From NCBI RefSeq assembly GCF_029320955.1, contig NZ_CP119757.1, positions 3,596,001 to 3,660,000 of the forward strand: 64,000 nt of DNA. The letters run 5' to 3'. This document shows, one piece after another, positions 58,236 to 64,000 of the stretch. A program made the position numbers and the translations under genes. A model generated the notes under the pieces. It ran no database searches, had not been told where the DNA came from, and worked only from the letters and a program-made list of their open reading frames with translations. The stretch's first letter is position 1. Each line of letters starts with the position of its first letter. The DNA comes from Flavobacterium sp. YJ01 (GTDB lineage: Bacteria; Bacteroidota; Bacteroidia; Flavobacteriales; Flavobacteriaceae).

Positions 58236-60647
58236 TTAATTTTTCAAATACTTCTCTAAAAACTGATCTTGTTCCCAAAGTAAGTGAAGAATATTTTCTT
58301 TGGCCGCATAACCATGAGATTCTTTTGGAAGAATAACCATTCTTGCTGGCGCTCCTAATCCTTTTAAAGCTTGGAAATATCTTTCTGTCTGTAAAGTAAA
58401 AGTTCCAGGATTGTTATCTGCTTCGCCATGAACTAATAAAATAGGAGTTTTCATTTTATCGGCGTTCATAAAAGGAGACATGGTGTTGTATACTTCCGGA
58501 ACTTCCCAGTAATTTCTTTGCTCAGTTTGAAATCCGAATGGAGTTAAAGTTCTATTATAAGCACCACTTCTTGCAATTCCGCATGCAAAAAGATTAGAGT
58601 GAGTTAATAAATTGGCAGTCATAAAAGCTCCATAAGAATGACCTCCAACGGCTACTTTTTTACGGTTAATATATCCTAAAGCATCAACAGCATCAATTGC
58701 AGCAGCGGCATTGTCAACCAATTGAGAAATAAAGTTGTCATTTGGCTCCGTTGTTCCTTCTCCAATAATTGGGAAAGCGGCATCATCTAAAACCACATAT
58801 CCTTTTGTTACCCAATACACGAAAGATCCATAATAAGGAAACGTAAATTCGTTTGAATTTTGAGTCGATTGTGAAGCACTATTTCTGTCTTTATATTCTG
58901 CTGGATAAGCCCAAATCAATAAAGGAAGTTTTTCTTTTTTAGTTTTGTCGTAACCAGCAGGAAGATATAACGTTCCTGAAAGTTCTAAACCATCTTTACG
59001 TTTGTACTTTATGACTTCTTTACTAACATCTTTGATGCTTTCAAACGGATTTTTAAAATCTGTAATTGGCGTTAAGCTGTTTTGTTTTTTTATATTTCTA
59101 AAATAGTAGTTTGGATATTCGGTTTTAGATTGAATCTGAACTAAGATTTTGCCAGATTTAAAATCTTCAATTTCATAAATATCTTCTTTTTTGTCTTTGT
59201 AAGGAGAAGTATAAATTCGTTTTGATTTTAAAGTTTCTAGATTAAATTCATCAATAAAAGGAAACTGACCGTTTTTTGTATAACCTTCTCCAATTCTATA
59301 GAGATTATTTTTTTCTACGGCCAAAACATACTTATTGTAAGCATTTTTCTTTGTTTCAAAAGTTCCAGGATCCGAGTAAACATCTTGTGAATTTCGATCT
59401 GTAATTAGTTTTGATTGCTGACTCGGATTTGATGGATTTATCAAATAAGATTTTGTGTTTCTAGTATCATACCATTCGTCTGATACTACCGCCAGATTAT
59501 CATTCCCCCAAATAATGTCGCTAAAACGTTGTGGAAGTTTTACCATTGATGAAGCATTTTTGTCAAAAGGAGCGTCCCAAAGATAAACTTCGTCTCTAAA
59601 ATCTACTTTTTTAGCTGGATCTCCTTCATCCAAAGCTACAACATAAGATAACGTTGCCGGTTTGTCGTTTCTCCAAGCCATTTCTCTTTTTCCTTTACGA
59701 ACAGCCATAAACCCTTTTGGCATAATTTCGTTTAACGGAACTTCATTTACAGTTTTAATTTCTTTACCGTTTGTAGAATACACAACTGTTTTAGATGGAA
59801 ATCTATTTAAAGGAACTACATAAGAAAATGGTTTCTGAATTGTAGTTAGCATGATGTAATTTCCATCAGGAGAAATTCTTTCACCAGCAAACATGGCTGC
59901 TTCTTTAAACAAAACGGCATCGCCATTTAATTTCACTTTATATAATTCAGAAGTTATGCTGTTTTCAAAATTAGCTTCATCATTTTTGTTTTTCAACATA
60001 TCCGGATACGTTCTGTTTTGCGATTTTTCTCCAGAAGTGTTCGAAATAATTGGACCAGTTGGCAAATCTTTTTTTGAATCTAAAAGTGCTGGTCTGTTTT
60101 TTGGAAGCATTTTGACTAAAATAGTTTCATTGTCTAAAAACCAGCTAAACGGATTTCCAAGATTCGCATTTACATTCGCCTCTGTAAGTTTTGTAGCTTG
60201 TGCCGATGCTACATCTAAAACCCATAGTTCTACTCCAGAAGCGGCAGTGTGAGAAAAAAGGATTTTTTTATCATTTGGCGACCAAAGAATGTTGGCGATT
60301 TTAGGATTTTCAGGAAGACCTTTTACCTGAACTTCTTCTTTACCGCTAATTTTTCTAAGTTTAAGATTGGTTACATATGTTACTGTACTCGAAATATTAG
60401 TTACAGGGTTGATTCTCAAACCTGCTAAACGAACTTCATCCTGATTTAAATCGTCAAGCGTTTTATATGTATTTCGATAAGTTAAAAGCATGTTTTCCTT
60501 TTTTGTATCCATAGATACAGAAGGAGGTCTTTGGTAATCTGCTAAATCTAAAATAGATTTTGAAGGTTTTTGATAAGTTAAATTCTCTTGAGCATAAGAG
60601 AAGAAGCTTATGTTTAAAAATAACAACAGCGTAACCTTTAATTTCAT
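58236..60647 (-). CDS. S9 family prolyl oligopeptidase, exported
   Basis: This 803-residue serine peptidase has a signal peptide (KLKVTLLLFLNISFFSYAQ), a long beta-propeller-like N-terminal domain with repeats such as ILWSPNDKKILFSH, and a C-terminal alpha/beta-hydrolase domain. The catalytic Ser is in GGHSYGAFMTANLL (about 670), Asp in LLVHGEADNNPG (about 740) and His in KESHGYAAKE (about 776). It probably degrades proline-containing peptides in the periplasm. It stands alone between hairpins and the fabH promoter region. Confidence 0.92.
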   Translation of the reverse strand: MKLKVTLLLFLNISFFSYAQENLTYQKPSKSILDLADYQRPPSVSMDTKKENMLLTYRNTYKTLDDLNQDEVRLAGLRINPVTNISSTVTYVTNLKLRKISGKEEVQVKGLPENPKIANILWSPNDKKILFSHTAASGVELWVLDVASAQATKLTEANVNANLGNPFSWFLDNETILVKMLPKNRPALLDSKKDLPTGPIISNTSGEKSQNRTYPDMLKNKNDEANFENSITSELYKVKLNGDAVLFKEAAMFAGERISPDGNYIMLTTIQKPFSYVVPLNRFPSKTVVYSTNGKEIKTVNEVPLNEIMPKGFMAVRKGKREMAWRNDKPATLSYVVALDEGDPAKKVDFRDEVYLWDAPFDKNASSMVKLPQRFSDIIWGNDNLAVVSDEWYDTRNTKSYLINPSNPSQQSKLITDRNSQDVYSDPGTFETKKNAYNKYVLAVEKNNLYRIGEGYTKNGQFPFIDEFNLETLKSKRIYTSPYKDKKEDIYEIEDFKSGKILVQIQSKTEYPNYYFRNIKKQNSLTPITDFKNPFESIKDVSKEVIKYKRKDGLELSGTLYLPAGYDKTKKEKLPLLIWAYPAEYKDRNSASQSTQNSNEFTFPYYGSFVYWVTKGYVVLDDAAFPIIGEGTTEPNDNFISQLVDNAAAAIDAVDALGYINRKKVAVGGHSYGAFMTANLLTHSNLFACGIARSGAYNRTLTPFGFQTEQRNYWEVPEVYNTMSPFMNADKMKTPILLVHGEADNNPGTFTLQTERYFQALKGLGAPARMVILPKESHGYAAKENILHLLWEQDQFLEKYLKN

Positions 60648-60841
60648 AGTTTGAATTTTAGTGGTTTATAAATGGGATTCAAAATGTTTGACTAAGATAC
60701 TTTCATCTTGTTACATTTTAAGTCTGATTTTTAATTTTTTTCAGTTTTTGTAACAGAAAATTGTCTTTTCAAGAAGTAAATGATTGTATCTGGCTATATT
60801 ATTAAACTATATTAAATTGTCAATTACGAAAAAAATAGTAT

Positions 60842-60877
60842 TTTGTATACGTATATTTTAAAGTATGCGTAAATTTG
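60842..60877 (+). promoter_or_regulatory. Candidate promoter for fabH
   Basis: TTTG (60842-60845) and TAAATTTG (60870-60877) match the consensus boxes, but the 24-base spacer is longer than the usual 19. The -7 box lies 31 bases before the ATG at 60909. Confidence 0.45.
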
Positions 60878-60908
60878 CATTCCAATTTTTAATAAATAAT
60901 AATAGAAT

Positions 60909-61916
60909 ATGTATCATTCAAAAATAGCTGGTTTAGGATATTATGTTCCTTCAAATGTGGTGACTAACGATGATTTGTCTAAGATAATGGATACTAATGA
61001 CGAATGGATTCAGGAAAGAACTGGAATTCAGGAGAGAAGACACATTATTCGTGGAGAAGACACCACAACTTCAATGGGAGTGAAAGCAGCTAAAATTGCA
61101 ATCGAGCGTTCTGGCGTTGCCAAAGAAGATATTGATTTTGTAGTTTTTGCTACATTAAGTCCAGATTATTATTTTCCAGGGCCTGGAGTTTTGGTTCAGA
61201 GAGATTTAGGTCTTAGAACGGTCGGAGCTTTAGATGTTAGAAATCAATGTTCAGGATTTGTTTACGCAATTTCTGTAGCAGATCAATATATAAAAACCGG
61301 AATGTATAAAAATATTTTGGTAATTGGTTCAGAAGTTCATTCTACAGGATTAGACATGACAACTCGCGGACGCGGAGTTTCAGTAATTTTTGGAGATGGA
61401 GCAGGAGCGGCTGTTTTAAGTCGTGAAGAAGATGTAACAAAAGGAATTCTTTCAACACATTTGCATTCTGAAGGAGAACACGCTGAAGAATTAGCTCTGC
61501 AAGCGCCTGGAATGGGAGCTCGTTGGGTAACAGATATTATTGCAGATAATGATCCGAATGATGAAAGTTATTATCCTTATATGAATGGGCAATTTGTATT
61601 CAAAAATGCTGTTGTTCGTTTTGCAGAAGTAATCAACGAAGGATTAGAGGCAAATGGTCTTCAAGTTTCAGATATTGATATGCTGATTCCGCATCAAGCG
61701 AATTTGAGAATTTCACAATTCATTCAAAACAAATTCAAATTGACAGATGATCAGGTTCATAATAATATTCAGAAATACGGAAATACTACAGCAGCATCTA
61801 TTCCGATTGCTTTAACAGAAGCTTGGGAACAAGGAAAAATCAAATCTGGCGATACTGTAGTTTTAGCAGCTTTCGGAAGTGGATTTACTTGGGCAAGTGC
61901 TATTATCAAATGGTAA
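60909..61916 (+). CDS. fabH: 3-oxoacyl-ACP synthase III (FabH)
   Basis: This 335-residue thiolase-fold enzyme starts fatty-acid synthesis by condensing acyl-CoA with malonyl-ACP. The catalytic Cys lies in DVRNQCSGFVYAIS (about residue 113), His in MLIPHQANLRI (about 261) and Asn in KYGNTTAASIPIAL (about 291). A TNDEWIQERTGIQERR segment is typical of the FabH N-terminus. The preference for straight or branched (iso) primers, common in Flavobacterium, cannot be judged. No other fab genes adjoin it. Confidence 0.93.
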   Translation: MYHSKIAGLGYYVPSNVVTNDDLSKIMDTNDEWIQERTGIQERRHIIRGEDTTTSMGVKAAKIAIERSGVAKEDIDFVVFATLSPDYYFPGPGVLVQRDLGLRTVGALDVRNQCSGFVYAISVADQYIKTGMYKNILVIGSEVHSTGLDMTTRGRGVSVIFGDGAGAAVLSREEDVTKGILSTHLHSEGEHAEELALQAPGMGARWVTDIIADNDPNDESYYPYMNGQFVFKNAVVRFAEVINEGLEANGLQVSDIDMLIPHQANLRISQFIQNKFKLTDDQVHNNIQKYGNTTAASIPIALTEAWEQGKIKSGDTVVLAAFGSGFTWASAIIKW

Positions 61917-61983
61917 AATAATTCATCTTACATTATATTTTTTAAAACCTGCTTCATTTTGGAGCAGGTTTTTTTTATTAATA

Positions 61984-62112
61984 TGTCAGGCTGAGCGAAG
62001 TCGAAGCCCAAGTTCCAATTGGCGCGCCCTTCGACTTCGCTCAGGGAGACAAAACTTTGGCGATTATATTTGAGTGATTTCTGTTTGTCAGGCTGAGCGA
62101 AGTCGAAGCCCA
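61984..62112. repeat. REP-like repeats with GAGCGAAGTCGAAG arms
   Basis: A full unit has arms CTGAGCGAAGTCGAAG (61991-62006) and its exact reverse complement CTTCGACTTCGCTCAG (62029-62044), flanked by GTCAGG and GGGAGAC. A second left arm, CTGAGCGAAGTCGAAG, repeats at 62093-62108 together with the following CCATTCCAATTGGC. Short frames on both strands here are read through the repeats and are not genes. A degenerate third unit lies at 62551-62620. Confidence 0.85.
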
Positions 62113-62183
62113 TTCCAATTGGCACACTCTTTTTATTTAGTTTTTGAATTAAAATTCTTACTTTTATTTTTTTGCTAAAAATT

Positions 62184-62507
62184 ATGAAAACATATTATGT
62201 CTATATTTTGAAATGCTCTGATGGAAGTTATTACACAGGAATGACAAATGATATAAATAGAAGAATAAATGAACACAATTATGGTTTAAATAAAGAAAGC
62301 TATACATTTAATAAAAGACCTTTAGAGTTAGTATTTTGTTCAGATTTTAATGATGTTGTCCAAGCCATAGCATTTGAAAAGCAAGTAAAAGGTTGGAGTA
62401 GAAAAAAGAAAGAAGCTATAATAAAAGATAAATGGGAAGATTTGAAGAAACTCTCAGAATGCTTAAATGAAACAAGTCATAAAAATTTTTATAAAAAGAA
62501 CGTTTAG
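62184..62507 (+). CDS. GIY-YIG nuclease-domain protein
   Basis: This 107-residue protein is a single GIY-YIG domain. YYVYILKCSDGSYYTGMTNDINRRINEHN carries the GIY (YVYIL) and YIG (YYTGM) halves and the Arg and His, and FEKQVKGWSRKKKEALI-like FEKQVKGWSRKKK carries the Glu. Small stand-alone members are of unknown role. I use ATG at 62184; the TTG at 62172 is a weaker start. It is bracketed by REP-like repeats (61984-62112 and 62551-62620), which suggests that this segment was inserted between fabH and cutC. Confidence 0.87.
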   Translation: MKTYYVYILKCSDGSYYTGMTNDINRRINEHNYGLNKESYTFNKRPLELVFCSDFNDVVQAIAFEKQVKGWSRKKKEAIIKDKWEDLKKLSECLNETSHKNFYKKNV

Positions 62508-62550
62508 TAGTAAATTAGCCTTCAATTTTGTTCAGTAGAACACATACGAA

Positions 62551-62620
62551 GTGTCAAGCTGTGCGGAGTGGAAGCTCAGATTCCAGTAGGAGCGCCCTTC
62601 GACTTCGCTCAGGGTGACAT
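62551..62620. repeat. Degenerate REP-like unit downstream of the GIY-YIG gene
   Basis: Its left arm is eroded (GTGTCAAGCTGTGCGGAGTG, 62551-62570) and its right arm is well kept (GCGCCCTTCGACTTCGCTC, from 62592, then AGGGTGACAT). It is the same element as at 61984-62112, with the outward GTCA/TGAC ends. Further decayed matter (CCGGATGAAGTAGAAGC) follows near 62650. Confidence 0.75.
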
Positions 62621-62688
62621 AAATTGAGCAAAATTTCTTTGGTTTGTTAAGCCGGATGAAGTAGAAGCACTATTTAATAAAAATACTA

Positions 62689-63360
62689 ATGAAAAAAAAT
62701 CAACTAGAAATAGCTTGTTTTAATTATGAATCGGCATTAATTGCTCAAGCAAATGGCGCGGACAGAATTGAGCTATGCGAAAATATGAAACTGGGAGGAA
62801 CTACTCCAAACTCAATTTTGGTATTGAAAGTCCGTGAAAGTTTAAATATAAAAATGCATGTCATTATAAGACCTCGAGGAGGTGATTTTGTTTATTCTGA
62901 TGAAGAACTTACAGAAATGAAACAAGACATTAAACAATTTAAAAAATTGGGGGTTGATGGTTTTGTTTTCGGAATCTTAAAAGAAAATGGAAAAGTAAAT
63001 AAAAAGCAAAACAAAGAGTTGGTGCATTTAGCGCACCCTTTGTCTTGTACTTTCCACCGCGCTTTTGATGTTGTTAAAAATCCGGAGAAATCACTTGAAA
63101 CTATTATAGATTGTGGTTTCAAAACGATTTTGACTTCTGGTCAAGGTGTAAATGTTGAAGAAGGAATTTTAGCTTTGGAAAGACTCCAGGAATTAGCTGG
63201 AGATCGCATTGAAATTATGCCAGGCGGCGGTTTGAGATCTTCAAATGTAAAATTGCTTCAAGAAAAATTAGACTTGACTTTTTATCATTCATCAGCTATA
63301 ACAAACGATACAGAAATTGCAAATCCTGAAGAAATAAAAGAAATACGTAATTTTCTATAA
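62689..63360 (+). CDS. cutC: CutC family protein
   Basis: This 223-residue TIM-barrel protein has the CutC start ACFNYESALIAQANGADRIELCENMKLGGTTPN, split here as ACFNYESALIAQANGADRIE and LCENMKLGGTTP. HVIIRPRGGDFVYS, FHRAFDVV and ILTSGQG follow, with PGGGLRSSNV near the end. CutC was first linked to copper tolerance in E. coli, but that role has been questioned, so the real function is uncertain. It is followed by a strong terminator. Confidence 0.9.
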   Translation: MKKNQLEIACFNYESALIAQANGADRIELCENMKLGGTTPNSILVLKVRESLNIKMHVIIRPRGGDFVYSDEELTEMKQDIKQFKKLGVDGFVFGILKENGKVNKKQNKELVHLAHPLSCTFHRAFDVVKNPEKSLETIIDCGFKTILTSGQGVNVEEGILALERLQELAGDRIEIMPGGGLRSSNVKLLQEKLDLTFYHSSAITNDTEIANPEEIKEIRNFL

Positions 63361-63371
63361 GTTTTATAAAT

Positions 63372-63408
63372 AAAAAAAGTCTGGAGTTGGCATCTCCAGA
63401 CTTTTTTT
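63372..63408. terminator. Bidirectional terminator
   Basis: AAAAAAAGTCTGGAG (63372-63386) and CTCCAGACTTTTTTT (63394-63408) pair around seven bases between cutC and the convergent receptor gene. Confidence 0.88.
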
Positions 63409-63458
63409 CTACAAAAAATTATTCTAAAATTATTTAAAAAAATCTTGCAATAAGACGA

Positions 63459-64000
63459 TTAGAACATTCCGCCTCCGTCTTTATTCGTATTATCATCTCT
63501 TTGTTTACGCTGTAAGTTTTTGATTTTTCCACCGCCAAAGTTATACGTTAAACCTACATAAACTGTTTGGCTTTCCCAAGTAAACTGACCTGCTTGAGGA
63601 TAAGGATATTGTGTGTCAAAAGCATATTTCATAGTTTTGAAAACGTCATTAAAACGTACGCTGATGTTCATTTTATTGTCTAACAAAGTGTAGCGCGAAC
63701 CAATATCCATTTTATACATTTCGTGACTATTGTTTTGAAGTCCATCAACTGCGCCTCTGTAAAATCCGAATAATAAGAAGCTTAAACGTTTGTTGGCTTT
63801 GAAGTTAGAGTTCATACGTCCGTTGAAAGCAGCGACAGTAATTTTTCTTTCAATAGGATTACTGCTATTATCAGCAGCATTATACTGAAAAACAATACCT
63901 TGCTGATTAATGCTTGAAAAATCAATAGATGGCTGAATATCCCACCATTTTGTAATTTTATAGTTAAATGAAGCTTCAAATCCGTAAGCAGTATTATGAT
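63459..64000 (-). CDS. Outer-membrane beta-barrel / TonB-receptor-type protein, C-terminal part
   Basis: The minus-strand frame ending at 63459 is open to the right edge of the window, so only the last 180 or so residues are present. They show alternating barrel strands (FEASFNYKITKWWDIQPSI, MNISVRFNDVF, TVYVGLTYNFGGG) with aromatic girdle residues. The end is a short basic, Asn/Gly-rich tail that finishes KDGGGMF. This tail after a final strand is typical of the Bacteroidota outer-membrane receptor group related to TonB-dependent transporters. The N-terminal domains lie beyond the window, so the ligand cannot be guessed. An internal ATG at 63813-63815 is not the start, because the coding frame continues with good barrel sequence upstream. 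Confidence 0.85.
   Translation of the reverse strand, partial: HNTAYGFEASFNYKITKWWDIQPSIDFSSINQQGIVFQYNAADNSSNPIERKITVAAFNGRMNSNFKANKRLSFLLFGFYRGAVDGLQNNSHEMYKMDIGSRYTLLDNKMNISVRFNDVFKTMKYAFDTQYPYPQAGQFTWESQTVYVGLTYNFGGGKIKNLQRKQRDDNTNKDGGGMF

Noticed and set aside
61879..62125. Short frames of about 65 residues on both strands
   Set aside because: They are read through the REP-like repeats and the end of fabH; their similarity to each other is due to the palindromes.
63459..63815. A 118-residue stand-alone protein starting at 63815
   Set aside because: The frame stays open to the window edge with barrel-like sequence, so this is the tail of a longer receptor gene.

Overview
The window looks like a chromosomal segment of a Flavobacterium or close relative (Bacteroidota, Flavobacteriia). 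The DNA is AT-rich. Promoter-like sites follow the Bacteroidota consensus (TTTG, about 19 bases, TAnnTTTG) instead of the sigma-70 one. Shine-Dalgarno sequences are mostly absent. Many genes encode secreted or lipoprotein envelope proteins, including a PorV/PorQ-family barrel and a TonB-receptor-type barrel. The species call is an inference from gene content and protein flavour; no rRNA is present.

Region 1 (about 1-28206, all + strand) is the left-truncated remainder of a large cell-surface polysaccharide locus. It holds 25 complete genes plus the tail of one more, mostly separated by 0-25 bases or overlapping by 1-11 bases. It encodes ten clear glycosyltransferases and two more likely ones, and a set for a nonulosonic (sialic-type) acid: NeuC makes ManNAc, NeuB condenses it with phosphoenolpyruvate, and NeuA activates the product with CTP. 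It also has three methyltransferase-like proteins (one FkbM), two tandem MBOAT plus SGNH-like O-acyltransferase modules, a deacetylase-like protein, an O-antigen polymerase/ligase-type membrane protein and, last, a WcaJ-type initiating sugar-phosphate transferase. No flippase (Wzx) or ABC exporter is visible, so export genes probably lie upstream. The likely product is a methylated and O-acylated, sialic-acid-like surface glycan.

Region 2 (28207-38018) is envelope and housekeeping: a DUF4105 membrane protein, a PorV/PorQ barrel, phosphatidylserine synthase and a membrane-anchored GH25 lysozyme. It continues with an LPS/envelope group on the minus strand (arabinose-5-phosphate isomerase, TatC, a carboxymuconolactone-decarboxylase-like protein, LptB) and a divergent RecQ whose zinc-binding cysteines are missing.

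Region 3 (38019-49482) has an FAD oxidoreductase, two proteins of unknown function, a quinone oxidoreductase, an exported Xaa-Pro aminopeptidase, a META-domain lipoprotein and an exported MsrA/MsrB pair. A forward run follows: Idi, 6-pyruvoyl-tetrahydropterin-synthase-like QueD, Bcp peroxiredoxin, ManA and a small conserved protein. Intergenic spaces here carry several unrelated families of palindromic repeats.

Region 4 (49483-64000) has two identical tRNA-Thr(TGT) genes, each with its own textbook promoter and terminator, followed by small membrane proteins and lipoproteins, a patatin-like lipase, HtpG, an OmpA-family lipoprotein, an orphan ABC ATPase, an S9 prolyl oligopeptidase, FabH, a GIY-YIG protein embedded among REP-like repeats, CutC, and the C-terminal part of an outer-membrane beta-barrel receptor that runs off the right edge.
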